From Brevipalpus yothersi (taxonomy: Eukaryota > Arthropoda > Arachnida > Trombidiformes > Tenuipalpidae), in the NCBI GenBank assembly GCA_003956705.1, contig QZCP01000076.1, positions 1 through 64,000 of the forward strand: a stretch of 64,000 nucleotides of DNA. The letters run 5' to 3'. The notes below the pieces were generated by a model that was given only the letters and a program-made list of their open reading frames with translations, ran no database searches and was not told the origin of the DNA. The position numbers were made by a program, and so were the translations under genes. Shown here piece by piece: positions 38,821 to 53,909 of this stretch; positions within the stretch are counted from its first letter, which is position 1, and the number at the start of each line of letters is the position of its first letter.

Positions 38821-40623
38821 CTAAGAATTTCTTTTGAATAAAACCCTCTTTTCAGGAGGTTTAACTGGCGTAGGCTTTGCTGGTGGACCTCCCATTCCTC
38901 GTAAGAATGCTTGAATGGCATCACCTAACATAAATGCATCCACAACATTCTCCTCATCCCATTTAACTGCAGCATCCACTGGTTCATTAAGATTTTCATC
39001 ACCTTCCTCCTCCTCATCTTCATTCTTACCAACATCATCACCACCCCCAATTGATTCGATGCCACATCTTTCAGGTGTATCTTTTTCCATCACTTTGAGC
39101 TTTTGAGGTTTCTCACTTTCATCACGTATGATAATATTTTTGCCCATATCTTTGTCATTATCATGACAAGGATCATTCATTTTCATCACCAAACAAACAT
39201 TTCGATTCTCATCACTACACTCATCGAAACCATAGTTAATCGAACTATTGTCACTGGTCACTGGAATCTTATTATTATTATCGGACGGTGAATGTGATGA
39301 AGATGTGGGTGATTGATCACTTCTCTTGCTTGGCTCTCGGAATGTTGTCTTTATACTTGAATTTTTCGAATCACGTCCACTATTTGAGCGACCAGATCGA
39401 TTTTTGGCCATTGACCGTTGTCCATCACTACTACTGGTATCATGTTTTAAGGCTGATTTGAGTGGTGGTACAATTATTTTGGTCTCAACAAAATCAACTG
39501 ATTCATCCATTCTCACACGCACTTCTGATGCTGTATTCTTTTTGAGAGCACTCTTCTTGCTCACCTTAGGACTGAGACTTGGTGTACCTTGTGAATTATT
39601 CATCGATGATGGAATACCACCAGCTCCAGTTGTTGTGTTGGTAACAGATTGTCCTATGGTTACACTGATATTGCTGCTAGTATTTTTTGGTGACAAAACA
39701 CCTTTTCGACTTGAGCCACCGCCATTGGGCGATGTTGGCTCATTTGGCTCCGGACTATTCTTTCGATTGTGAGAATTGGATGCTGCCGCACGAGCTGCTT
39801 CGTATAATAAATTAATCAAATCTTCACGCTTACATACGATACCTTCATCTTGACTGCCACTGCGAGAAGTTCGAGCTGATCCTTTATTGGAACCGGACGT
39901 CCGGCGATTGGATCGATCATCATTATCATTGTCCACACAATTATCATCACTATTGGATGAACTTTTCTTTCGCAGTGAGCTCAGCTTACTTTTCAGCGTT
40001 TTCCATTCACTCAATGCTTTGCTTCGACGAGCAGCTGAATTTCCTTCATTCTCTTGATTCGATGTCATGGCACTGGTCTTGGAATTGGATGAAGAATAAG
40101 AGAAAAGAGATGCTGGATGAGGAGGAGGAGGTGATGGACTAGGATGACCAGATGATGGTGAAGAGCGACCAAGACGATCACCGTAATAGATTGATGGAAT
40201 AGGTGGCTCTGTGGATGAAGATGATGGATTTATTGGACTTGTGGTGAGTGAATTAGATGTTGATGAAGAAGAAGATTTACTTTTCATCGCACGAATCACT
40301 TCAATAGAAGACAAAGTACGAGAGAATATCTTGGAATTTTTCCAACCCACTTTGGTTGTAGTTGATGGTGATGGAGGAATATTTTCACTTGTTTCGATGC
40401 TTGTTTTCAAGCCTAATTCAGGATTGTCAGCATCTACCAAGGAAACACAATTGTCTTTCTTCTTATAAGATCGTCGAAAATTTGAATTACTATCATTTTG
40501 AGAAGAGCGATGCTGATGATGATGATCGGTGGAAGAAGAAGATGTTGATGATGTTGAAGATTTTTTTACACTTTTTACTGTCGAGTGTCCTTTGGCTACG
40601 GTGGTCACTGTGGCGGAAGACAT
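38821..40623 (-). CDS. Serine-rich 600-aa protein with C-terminal RVxF-like motif
   Basis: I do not recognise this protein. A single exon reads 600 codons from an ATG at 40623. It is dominated by Ser, Asn, Lys and Pro, with low-complexity Ser runs and basic patches, so it is probably intrinsically disordered. Better-ordered patches are SEWKTLKSKLSSLRKK, a short helix KREDLINLLYEAARAAA, and two related LKSALK/SALKK segments. The C-terminal domain is acidic (DEEEEEGDEN), then VDAFMLGDAIQAFLRGMGG, ending in EKRVLFKRNS. KRVLF fits the RVxF docking motif for protein phosphatase 1. Upstream coding exons cannot be excluded. Codon bias and length support a real gene; the role is unknown. Confidence 0.75.
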   Translation of the reverse strand: MSSATVTTVAKGHSTVKSVKKSSTSSTSSSSTDHHHQHRSSQNDSNSNFRRSYKKKDNCVSLVDADNPELGLKTSIETSENIPPSPSTTTKVGWKNSKIFSRTLSSIEVIRAMKSKSSSSSTSNSLTTSPINPSSSSTEPPIPSIYYGDRLGRSSPSSGHPSPSPPPPHPASLFSYSSSNSKTSAMTSNQENEGNSAARRSKALSEWKTLKSKLSSLRKKSSSNSDDNCVDNDNDDRSNRRTSGSNKGSARTSRSGSQDEGIVCKREDLINLLYEAARAAASNSHNRKNSPEPNEPTSPNGGGSSRKGVLSPKNTSSNISVTIGQSVTNTTTGAGGIPSSMNNSQGTPSLSPKVSKKSALKKNTASEVRVRMDESVDFVETKIIVPPLKSALKHDTSSSDGQRSMAKNRSGRSNSGRDSKNSSIKTTFREPSKRSDQSPTSSSHSPSDNNNKIPVTSDNSSINYGFDECSDENRNVCLVMKMNDPCHDNDKDMGKNIIIRDESEKPQKLKVMEKDTPERCGIESIGGGDDVGKNEDEEEEGDENLNEPVDAAVKWDEENVVDAFMLGDAIQAFLRGMGGPPAKPTPVKPPEKRVLFKRNS

Positions 40624-40801
40624 GACAATCAAATGTCAGCACCAGATTTTCATGATTTTCCAGATGAATTCATTTTGATGATGTGACCAGCAATCTTTCA
40701 AAAATAGGTCAATACTACTGATGAGATATATTGTACTTCTTGTCCACACTAGAAGTTCTTATCAGACTTGAAAGCTGATGGAGTGATTGTGGATTACATT
40801 C

Positions 40802-41146
40802 CTATGGGAAAGAAGAGAAGGCATAGAGACTCAAATCAGTTTGATTCGAAAAGTAAGAAGAAAAGCAAAAATTTTCAACTGATTCTGAGCGTTTCATTTC
40901 CGTTTTCTTGTGGGGTTTACATGCGACTTTGATGAAAAATGTCATAAGGCAATAGGAAAGACGACTTTGTGATCTCATGGACTTGAAAGAGAAGACTTTA
41001 TCTAGCTTAGTAGCTTCTAAGTAGAGCTTTAGGAGAGAGTGTTTCTCAAGAGACTCCACAAGGTACATTCTCAAATGTTCTGACCATTCATATGTGAGCT
41101 CAAATGTATTGGAATTCTTCCAGTAGATTGATCTAGTATACACATG
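40802..41146 (-). CDS. Candidate exon upstream of the serine-rich gene
   Basis: A strong minus-strand acceptor (CTTTTCTATCCCCAG, ending 41147) is followed by 114 sense codons of ordinary composition (for example YEWSEHLRMYLVESLEKHSL) to a stop at 40802. It starts without an ATG, so it would be a terminal exon of a gene to the right. No partner exon or family was found. It might instead be another decayed fragment. Confidence 0.27.
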   Translation of the reverse strand, partial: HVYTRSIYWKNSNTFELTYEWSEHLRMYLVESLEKHSLLKLYLEATKLDKVFSFKSMRSQSRLSYCLMTFFIKVACKPHKKTEMKRSESVENFCFSSYFSNQTDLSLYAFSSFP

Positions 41147-42537
41147 CTGGGGATAGAAAAGATGAGAGATTTAGAGATAGAGAGAGCGAGAATAGAATTC
41201 TTCTCATATTTCGAAAGGGAATATGAAAAGATAACGGTAAAAGGATATATTCGATATGCTAGCACCATCAGCCTACTTAACTTTGGCCAGAGATTAGAAC
41301 AAAAAGGTGGACTTTGTGTAAGAGGTTTTGGAGCATCGAAAAATCAAGATTTAATCTACACCAGAGGATTGTTCGAAAGAAAACTATGAAATAAATCCAA
41401 TCAAATTCTTTCTTTTTTGAACTTTGATGTAAGGGCTTTAAATAAGGAACTTAAGCTAAAGATGAGAAAAGAAGAGTAAATCATTGGGAAACACCTCAAT
41501 TCCAATTCAATTTCATGTTAAAGATTTTGTTCTACGCAAAATTAGCTGTGTTAACGTTAAATCATGGCTCATCAGATCTTTCTTTTTTATCTCTTCCAAT
41601 AATTGAATTCTTTTGAACACCAAATCAAAGTGGATTGAACAGGAAAGATGCCAAAAGATTTTCTAAGTTTCTTATGATGATTGCTTGTTATCTCAATTTG
41701 TATCTCGAGAAAAGAAAAATTTCTTCTATTCTCGGAGAACAAAATTCATCCGAACAGAATCAAAGATTGAGTAAACTATAGATGTTATTATTATGTAATA
41801 TAAGGAGCGAAAAAAGTGGATATAAAGGGTTTCTCCATCATCAAGAATACTCATATGCCTGATAGAATCGCAAAATTGCTTTCACCATGGGAAGACATAG
41901 AAGAGGAATAATGGTGATCGATCGATTGAGAAAAAGATGAGTAAATCAGATGGCCTTGTGTGTGTGTGTATGTGTACATGAATCTTATTCTCTCTTGGTG
42001 AATGTGTATGTGAAACCTTGGCGTATGAACATTAATTTTCAAAGAGAAAAGCAATCTTCCTCTTCTTATTTTCTCTTGGGTACTCCTCATCTTTCTATCT
42101 ATCTCTCTCTCTCTCTAAATTGTGAAAGTGAGCAAGACTTTATCTCATATTCTTCATCTATTAGGAGCTCTGATTTAAGGGTTGACATGACTTTCATCGA
42201 AATGATGATGAGATGGCTTCTCTAAACGGTTGATAGAAAATGATTTTATGACAGTTTCAACATAGACTCACACCAAAATTATACCTCTCGGAATATTATG
42301 AATTATGATTCCACTAGATATTGTATGGCCATAAGTGAATATGAGCATATCATGAGAGAAGAGAGAAAAATATGCATAAGGAAGTACAATAAAATGATAA
42401 CGCCCAATACTGAAGGAATAATAGAATATTGAAATGATAACCTTATCAAAAAAGTAAGAGATAAAAATTCTTCTCATGCAATCAGCCATGAAATCAGAGA
42501 GAGATGAGATCTATCTTTCCTAAGAAAAGTAAGACTA
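41147..42537. other. No supported gene
   Basis: AT-rich sequence with a short plus-strand open frame (41144-41389) and GT-rich and CT-rich patches near 41960 and 42100. Nothing could be assigned. Confidence 0.5.
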
Positions 42538-43251
42538 TCAGACCAGACTTTCGAAAATATTTACTTCATCATGGCAAGGATCCATCTCTGTGTATCCAAA
42601 GGAAGCGCGAGAAAAAAAGTGAAAATAGAAACGATGATTAATGATTTTGTTTTCAAGATGGGAGAGCTGAAAGCAATCAATATGAATGGACACGAATGGA
42701 CTGCTTAATGATGATATGAGCAAGGACCAATTTTCTCGATGATTTAGTGACTGAGTGATTCGATTAATTTCCACACTGACAGATACACTTCTATTGGTAC
42801 GATTCATTGTTGCAGAACTAGTTCAATGATGAAGGTCTTCCAATGTGGCGATAAAATGAGTTGGATTTACATCGCCTCAGTAATCATCATGGCCAAAAAA
42901 TGAGTTACAAAGTGAAGATCAATAAAACATGGAATGATAACGTATCTATATTTATACAGCACATGTAGCATGAAACATGGCTATTGAACAAATTCCCTGG
43001 ACTCATGGAGAGAGATAGTGAAAGCTCTATCAAGATCACTATAGTGAAAAATTGGAAAATTTTTCTCCAAAGGAATGTTATGATTGATTGAATACAGAAG
43101 ATCACTGACATTGTGGGCGATAAGATTCACCTTCAAATGAGCTAGCAAAGGCTGTAAAATTGCTTTTCTCATCCGCATCAATCAGATAGATCGGAAATAG
43201 AATAAAGAAGAAAACTATCACTATACAGTTTTCAATAGGCACTGAACTCAT
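42538..43251 (-). CDS. Possible small secreted peptide, two exons
   Basis: Exon 1 (43251-43131) starts at an ATG with a signal-peptide-like sequence (IVIVFFFILFPIYLIDADEK after a short polar head). It ends at a GAAG|GTGAAT donor. Exon 2 (42587-42538) follows an acceptor (GGATACACAG) and continues in frame for 16 codons (EMDPCHDEVNIFESLV) to a stop. The product would be 56 residues, with a short acidic mature peptide of about 30 holding one cysteine. The exon 1 region has a degraded counterpart near 52.24-52.45 kb in which the signal-peptide frame is broken. The splice match is only suggestive. Confidence 0.33.
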
Positions 43252-43849
43252 TTTCTCATGGGGATGTGACGATAACTTTACCAGTGGAAACATTTGTAAT
43301 AGATTATCATTAAGAAAAGAATATGAAGGAGAAATTCATTAAGCAATCATTCAAGAATCAAAGAAATCAGAACTGTTACCTTATTCCAATTCTAATTAGG
43401 CAGGTATTCTAGGAACCTCTAAAAATTCCCATAAAAAACTCATTCCCAGTTACTCAAATATAATACTTAATACGGAAGGAGCTAACGTTCAAGACGAGTT
43501 AGTGTAAAAGATTCAAATCTAAAACCCAAATCAATCAAACAAACCAAAATCAAATTATTTGAATCTTGGGCTAAAATAATCAAACAAAAAGAACTAGAAA
43601 GTGAAGCATTAATTACCTGTCCAGAATAGTGAGCCCAGAATTTTTGACGATACCCATCAAGGTTGTAAACTATTCGAAATAATGATGAAAATAGAATCAC
43701 TCTCGTAGAACAACAGTAATCTTCACATTTGATTTGGTGTTAACACCGAATTTTGTGATCATTATTTGAGAGAAAGAAAATTTAACTTCAAGGTACTGAT
43801 TAATTCATTGTGGAAAGGCTTGTTAATATTACAATTTTTCCGCCTAATT

Positions 43850-44150
43850 CAATGGAGCACGTATATCAACAGAACAGAACACATACATACAGTTATATAC
43901 ACACACTAGAATAGAGAGAAAGATATTCACATGAAAGAATAAGCTGGAAAGTGAATGATGGAGAGGAGAAAGTACAACTGAACGGATATATTCGAATAGA
44001 TGAGGGAGACTGAAACGTTAGCAAAATTTATGCTCCAAGATAGATCAGTGGAACCTTTTCGAGTGAAGATCAGGTGAACAGAGATGACTCCAGACACCAG
44101 AACAGTACTTGCGTGATGTGGTGCAAGGTTTTGGGTATTGATCCGAAAAT
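43850..44150. repeat. Duplicated element, copy A
   Basis: This stretch resembles 57.26-57.68 kb over several blocks: GAAACGTTAG with flanks (near 44.01 and 57.45 kb), GAACAGAGATGACTCC (near 44.07 and 57.52 kb) and a GACTTGCGTG-like block (near 44.11 and 57.64 kb). Insertions separate the blocks. It has no open frame. It is part of the larger collinear duplication and may be a promoter or untranslated region. Confidence 0.55.
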
Positions 44151-44639
44151 TTTCACATTGAGGTAGTGATTCTTTGTAAATTGTGACTTTCTCTACTATT
44201 TTATTTAGGTTCGATGATAATAATTTCTCAGCGGGTAGTTAATAGGAATTGAGTGGAAAAAATGTGTAAAAATCAATGCTATCATATTGGAGCTGAATAC
44301 CATCGATTGATCTGCCTTGGAATAACTCAGAGATAAGTTAGTCTGATCAATTGGGACCAGGAGAGAATTTTGGATAATTTTTTTGACCCATTTGAATGTC
44401 TGAAATACCCGTGTCCCTATGAATTCAAAAAAACTAACAACTGGTGTTTAATTACTTTAAATTCATAAAATAAATTCGATTCTTAATCCAGCTCTGAGAG
44501 ATAATGCTCATCATTTCTCCAGCTATCCTTCAAGATTGCTCCGAGTGTTTTTTACTGGCTTGTCAATTCGATATGTGAACAAATTCAACTAGCAAATGAG
44601 AAGTAAAACATTTTCCAAGAACTTTGACTGCTATAGGAA

Positions 44640-46340
44640 TCAGATGAAGAGAGAATTCATAATGATGACCGGAGATACCCAAATTAGAACAACGTCAAAA
44701 TCTTCCAACAGTTCTTCAAAATACTTGGCAATACTGTTCATGAGGGATCCAAAATGTTCGATGTGATGCTCATGAGTCAGGATGGAATAGAATTCATGAA
44801 CGATGAATTCATAGGCTACGATTTTCTTGCTGATATTGAAAAGGAAAATGAACAATTCAGTCAAGAAATTTACAAAGAATCACTGAAGTTCAGCTTGCCC
44901 GCTGGGAAACCGAACTGGAAAAAATATGGAACTTTTCAAAATTCCAAAATTTTTCTTCTTCTTTCTCTTTCTTTCGAAGTTTCCTGTAAGGAACTAGAAA
45001 AATTTTTTCTGATCATTTTTCTTCCTGATAAAATCAAGAATTGCATGAAATGGTTGTTTTTTCTTCAAATTTTGTCAAATAGATGAGCATCAATAAACGA
45101 AAAAGCATCAATAGGTTCATAGAAAAGAGTTAATTGATGATGAAATTTGTAGAATTTTCGCTCGATAGCTCGGATTTTTGTTAAATTTTCCCCAACTTGC
45201 AAGTCAAAAAATTTTCATTTCATAATATTCCTTCCAGAGAGTGATAAAACATGAATCGGGGCATGTTCAAGAGTGAATTTTCAAATTTTATCCATTGAGA
45301 CTTGAGAATGAAGAGGAAACCAAAAGTTTCAGCTATTTTTAAACCTTCTTTCCATCCCAGTCTCTCAAAGGCGGCACCATTTGCTTCAAAAAAAGAATCT
45401 TCAAATCCCACGGTGCTGAAATCATAAAGCATCCTTTTCTGGGTTTTGAGTTTTCGGCCTCTTTAGTTCATCCACAATCTATAGTTAGATATTCAACTTG
45501 ACATCCTATTGAGGTATGTTCATAAGTAGCATGATCTGATATGAGCTTATCGGGAAGCATCAAGATTGAACTTGTATTCCCAGATTGAAATAAAACGAAA
45601 AATATGGAGCAAGCCTGAAAAACATTGTTTCAACAACTTCATACCTCTCACCACAATCCAAGCGAGCTGGTCTATATTTCATTAAAGCTAGTTAGAGAGA
45701 GCTTTAAATTGATTGCAATGATAGCTTAGGTGAATCATCATATGGAATCAAGAGCTCGAATAACGGTGATTCCTGCTCAATCCATTCTTCAGAGCATTCG
45801 CACCTAATTTTGACACCGAGTTTCGTAACGAAAAATTCATCAAAAACTCGTTCGAGGTTCAGAGCTTCAAGTTCTTCTCTCAAAAGATTGAAAATTCTCT
45901 CAAGAGCGTGCTGCTGATAATAGCCTTCAGGTGTTTTTTTGGAAAATTCATTCTCTCGGGCACCCGCTTTCATCAATCAAATTAGTGGACCTAGAGTTTA
46001 AAATGCTGACCTTAGATTCGAGAATCATTTGAACCTGTTTTTCAATTGAGATAAAATGTTCATCGGTGAAGAATTTTTTCCATGGAAATGAAAATCAGGA
46101 TAGAGTATTGGATTTTCCAGAATTAGTCCATCAGTTCGTTGGACAACGAAACATTAGGGTGTAAAAGAAGATTGGACATTTTTAAGTGCAAAATTTTGTA
46201 CATATGACCTTCCAAATAGCCAAAATTGTAGGAAAGTAGTGACTTACTGTCTATACTTTTTGCTATGGATTTTTCATTCGTGCGATACTTTCAAGGCAGG
46301 ATCGTATTGAGACATGTATCAGGAAGAGGACATGCCATTA
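44640..46340 (-). pseudogene. Decayed coding relic 3, possibly ubiquitin-specific-protease-like
   Basis: The minus strand carries long protein-like pieces in shifting frames. In order: YNFGYLEGHMYKILHLKMSN (near 46.2 kb); DGLILENPILYPDFHFHGK (near 46.1 kb); an offset piece that resumes after a run of six A; then 45973-45704, intact for 89 codons and containing QQHALERIFNLL, VKIRCECSEEW and ESPLFELLIPYDD; then RLDCGERYEVVETMFFRLAPYF (near 45.63 kb); and 45432-45220. QQHALERIF then CxC then a second Cys then LAPYFxFYF has the order of the USP QQDxxEF box, zinc ribbon and LPxxLxxxLxRF strand. No catalytic residues were located. Several single-base frame breaks mark it as non-functional. Confidence 0.45.
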
Positions 46341-47262
46341 AAAAAACAAATGGAAAAGCTGTATCAGAAATTTAGAAGTGAACCCCATAAAACTCAAATA
46401 ATTTTGAGGGGCTTATTCTTCAAGGAAGGATTTTTCACTAAGTGGTTTCAGTAATAGCTTGCGCCAGATTGTCGAAATTTTGCTGATAAACTATCATACA
46501 AAGGATTAAGCTCACACCATAATTAATGGTAATACAAGCTGCCATTGCTGATCATATGACATTAAACAATTCAATTTGAATGAAGAATCCATACTTAGAG
46601 ATACGTGAAAAGGAAAAAAGTCCTGAAATTTTCGTCAATTTTCAGACATGCAAGGTTAGAGCTAAAAACACTATTCAATGGTGAATGGTGATTTAAAGTG
46701 ATATTTTTACTCCATTAATTCAAGGAAAACAGAGAATTCTCACTAAAAACCAGAATAATATAAACTTATTTTATTCCTATTGGGTACTCTTTAACACATA
46801 CATGTATAATGACTTGAGTATCGAAATTGTTTAGAGTGGTCTTGGAAACTAGAAATTTTTCAGATAAATTCTCCTCGAAAAAATGAAAATACTCTAGTTA
46901 CATCGAATAATTTTTGTAAATTGTGTACTACATTGTGTACATATACTGTACATTGAACTGGCCAAGAGTGAGAGGAAAATTCTATCTAGCCTAACTCTCT
47001 GGTTTAAGTCGAGGTTTTAGATATATTTCAGCATCAAATTATTTCGTTTGCTCGAGTTGAGAAAGTTTGAGATCTAATGAGCTGACTGCCTCCTCTTTCC
47101 AGGTTAGATTATGAAGTTTAGGACATTTTGCGTGCATTCAAGCCATAATTGAGCATCTGGTCATCAAATTCGACATAAGTGTCACCACTCATAGCTGCAT
47201 TTGAGCTCACATAAAAATGACCGGCTAATATGCATACTTCATTCGTGGACATTTTTGTCAAA
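46341..47262. promoter_or_regulatory. Upstream region of secreted helical protein A
   Basis: It is AT-rich and has no gene. A TATA-like ACATAAAAA at about 47209 lies 50 bp before the ATG. The sequence does not resemble the upstream region of paralogue B, apart from the last few bases before the start codon. Confidence 0.4.
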
Positions 47263-48030
47263 ATGAATACCTTATCGTGTGTATCGTTTTTTTTGTTTGC
47301 ATTAAGTTTCATATGTTTAACAGTGAATTCTGATGACAATAATGTTGAAAATGATCTTGACCAAATGGCCTCTGAGCTTGAACAGCTAGCCGAGAAAAAT
47401 CCATCTGATGAGAAAGAAAGTCGTCGAAAAGTGATCAAGAAACTTGGAAGTATCAAGAAGCTCATCGGAAAAGTTAAATTGGATCATGGGGCAACAAGAA
47501 AATTGGGTAAAGTAATTAAGAAAGTTTTCGGAGATGAGGAAGTCATGGAAAGCCTGAAAAAACCTCAGACTGAAGACAATGTGAAACAAACAATCGATTT
47601 AATCAGGCAAAAGCTTGATGATCAACCCGAATTGAAAGAAGAGGTAAAGTCCATGTTCAAACAGAAATCGGAAGGAAACAAATTTCTCGATAAACTTGGA
47701 AAATTTGGTAAATTCATTGCTCGAGCTGGTAAATGGATCTTCAAGATTATCAAGAAGTTATTCAAAATTTCGGTGTTCATGACCAAATTCCTCATTAATT
47801 TAGTTATTAGATTGTTTGGTGAAGTGATCGGTATTGCATTGTTCATACCTGTCCTACTTTGGTTCTTTTTTTCACCATTCGAAAGTACGATGAGTGGTAA
47901 AGCTCTGTATTATACTGGAGAATTGATCGGTCATTCGTTGGACGTTGCCAATGGTCCATTCAGTAAAGGAGGCTATCTTCACTTCCTTCAATTTGATCTA
48001 GGCGTTTTGCATCATCCTGACAAACAGTAA
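47263..48030 (+). CDS. Secreted cationic amphipathic-helix protein, paralogue A
   Basis: I do not recognise this family. It is an intronless 255-codon gene. The ATG at 47263 is chosen, not the in-frame one at 47230, because it aligns with the start of paralogue B and begins a signal peptide (MNTLSCVSFFLFALSFICLT). The mature protein has no cysteine. Residues 24-135 are charged and helical (EEVxxxxK-type periodicity). Residues 141-184 hold eleven Lys/Arg at mostly 3-4 residue spacing between hydrophobics (K144, K147, K150, R154, K157, K161, K164, K165, K168, K175, R183), that is, a cationic amphipathic helix. It merges into a hydrophobic segment (about 186-204) and a conserved tail with GKALYYTGELIGHSLDV. 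This architecture suggests membrane insertion or a secreted membrane-active protein; that is inference only. AATAAA lies at 48064-48069. Confidence 0.85.
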   Translation: MNTLSCVSFFLFALSFICLTVNSDDNNVENDLDQMASELEQLAEKNPSDEKESRRKVIKKLGSIKKLIGKVKLDHGATRKLGKVIKKVFGDEEVMESLKKPQTEDNVKQTIDLIRQKLDDQPELKEEVKSMFKQKSEGNKFLDKLGKFGKFIARAGKWIFKIIKKLFKISVFMTKFLINLVIRLFGEVIGIALFIPVLLWFFFSPFESTMSGKALYYTGELIGHSLDVANGPFSKGGYLHFLQFDLGVLHHPDKQ

Positions 48031-48580
48031 CTGTGGTACTTGGTTTCATCATGTCAGAACTGAAATAAAATTAACATCATCATTCATGGGTTGAAGGCTT
48101 TTTATCAGAGGAAGCCGAGAGACTGTTTTCATTTTTTTAGAGATTTTTTAGGGGTTCAAAATTTGTTTATTTCCTTGGAAATCTCAAAGACGGTGTAGAA
48201 CGATGAATGCAGTTTTCTGATACATAAGGAATTCCTCCATCAATTATCGTATGTTGTTCACTGAAATCAGCTTCTCCTGATAGATTCGTAGAATAGGAGT
48301 ATATCCATCTGAATATTTTGAGTGTTGTCTAAGCGTAAGTTGGAAGAATGTGAACAAAAAAAATTAAACTAACTGCAGTTAGTAATGAAGTAGAAGTTTA
48401 TTATTTAAGGCATATCGCGGGTTCGATGAATTGAAACAAACAATCGAATTGAGCTCATGACATATCAAACGTAGGGGTCAAGACACCATCAAACTGATTA
48501 AGAGCTGGATCTTTTGGGAGTTATACATGTGTGTGGTTTCTTTAAAAAAAATATGGCTATCCGTAAGAAGTATATTCAAA
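48031..48580. other. Tail-to-tail intergenic region, paralogue A and TMEM151
   Basis: It contains the poly(A) signal of paralogue A (48064-48069) and the presumed TMEM151 3' UTR. Nothing else is recognised. Confidence 0.6.
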
Positions 48581-52074
<3,494 letters not shown>

Positions 52075-53900
52075 CTGTGGAATAAAGGGAAAAAGAGAGG
52101 AGAAGGAAGAAGAAAGAGAGAAGATGAATCAGTTAGAATTAATGAGTGAGAAAGAGCATGAGTTCATAATTGTTCATTGGATTGAATGGAAGAATCGTGG
52201 TGCTTTTGAGAAGAGCATTATTTTCATCACTTTACGGCAAATGAACGAGCAAGAGAGAGTACAATTGCTCCTTTCATCCGCATCAATCAAATGCAACGGA
52301 AATAGTGAAGAGAAACTATCATGAAAAGTTTCCACTAGCAATGTGGTACTTTCCAGTTCTCTTCTTCTACCAAGGAAAATAATTACAGAAGTGAAAACAT
52401 TTGTGACAGATCATAGAGAAAAGAATATGAACACAATTCATTCAGTGATCGGTGGAAGAATTTTGAACTGAGAATACTCTGGAAGCTCGCAGTGTCAAGG
52501 GATTCTGAGATAAATTTTGAAAATTGTAAAATTCACCAGCTTCTAGGAGGCATGATGAATTTCATTGAGCTGAAATTTTTAGTTCAGAGACAATCGGGGG
52601 TCAGCAATTCCATTCGGATGAAGTGTTAAGAAATCTCCAAAATTCTGATAAGAAACATTTCCATTGAAAGTAGGCGAAACTCAATGAATATATAACAGAT
52701 AATAATAATGAGATTTATGGATGAATAGATTCTCTCGAGATGAATATAAAGCCGCTCATTATGAGATAGAGAGAAATAGTAAATTTCCCTGAAAATTGGT
52801 GGAAGTAGAGTTCATGAAAGCCATAGATGGAATCGAGCACTGAACAATACTTATTACAACAGGGATTTTGATTGAATATACCTGCCTCAATTAAGGGAAT
52901 ACATAAAGACTAAAAGTCATTCACAAGTGATAGCTTGAGCCCAAATTTTCCATCCAATCGAGAGATCCCTAGTGTAAGAATTTGAGTTCTAATGACAATG
53001 TAGCCTCTCACGAGAAACCTATTTCTGGGTTGGATTTCACAGAATTTCTATGGAAATAACTATATTTCAGACTGTATTCGAGGATACATGGTAACTCCCT
53101 TCCAGAGTAAAAGACAAAGCTCAATATGACAGAAAAAAAGAGCTGATAAGAGGTGTGTATTTGGTATAGCTTGAGTTGCTATTCCGTAAATTGAATGACA
53201 TTTCATTCACTTGCCATTTACTCTATGGATAAAGTTATTTTTTACTCCTCTCAAGAGTATCTAAGATGAGCCATAGTCGAAGGAGAAAACCCATCAAAAT
53301 GAATTGAACCGAACTGAATCAATCGTATAGCACTTTTTTATCATCACTCATGAAATTCTTTTACCCAGAATCACGATCACAAACTGTTTATCATTCTTCC
53401 TCTGTTGCTGCTCATCGCTCTGAACACTTGAATAAGTAGCGAAAGAAAATCTTTCAGTCCAATCATTCCAGGGAATGGAGGAAGAGAAGACTGAACAATG
53501 ACTCAAGAGAGCCCTTGAATCATAAATACTGAAAGTGCAATTATTTTTGAGTGAAGCATGTGGTGGGGAATAGAATACATATAAATATAACTGAAAATGA
53601 AAGATGGATAGATATGATGGCTTCTCTCTGGTGTCCTATGGTGAAAATTTGCCCCAAAAAATAGTATAGATTTGGTAATTCTGAACAAAACCATCCTGAT
53701 GATACAGAAACAGTTTTACAACCAGCCACACATACAAAAACCATTGATATACATTTTGTGTTTCCATCAGGATAACGGAAAAGAAATGAGATAAGAGCAG
53801 ATCCCTGTTCCCAATGTTTGTCTAGAGATCTTCTAAGGCATTTCTTGCTGAGAAATGATTCATTCAGGTCAGGAAATCCTTTTTCTGTTGATGCTGATTT
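52075..53900. other. Non-coding region with remnant of the small-peptide exon
   Basis: At about 52230-52450 the sequence resembles 43130-43350. It shares TCATCCGCATCAATCA, GGAAATAG, AACTATCA and AAAAGAATATGAA in the same order. Here the minus-strand signal-peptide frame of the other copy is broken and its donor is altered. The rest of the stretch shows no gene. TMEM151's missing first exon may lie here or further right. Confidence 0.45.
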
Positions 53901-53909
53901 AGATGTTTT

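Noticed and set aside
44754..45086. Plus-strand 110-codon frame antisense to relic 3
   Set aside because: Looks fairly protein-like, but the minus strand carries the longer chain of ordered pieces, so the plus frame is probably a shadow.
47230..47262. Earlier in-frame ATG of paralogue A
   Set aside because: It would put 11 residues before the signal peptide, and the paralogue has no equivalent.
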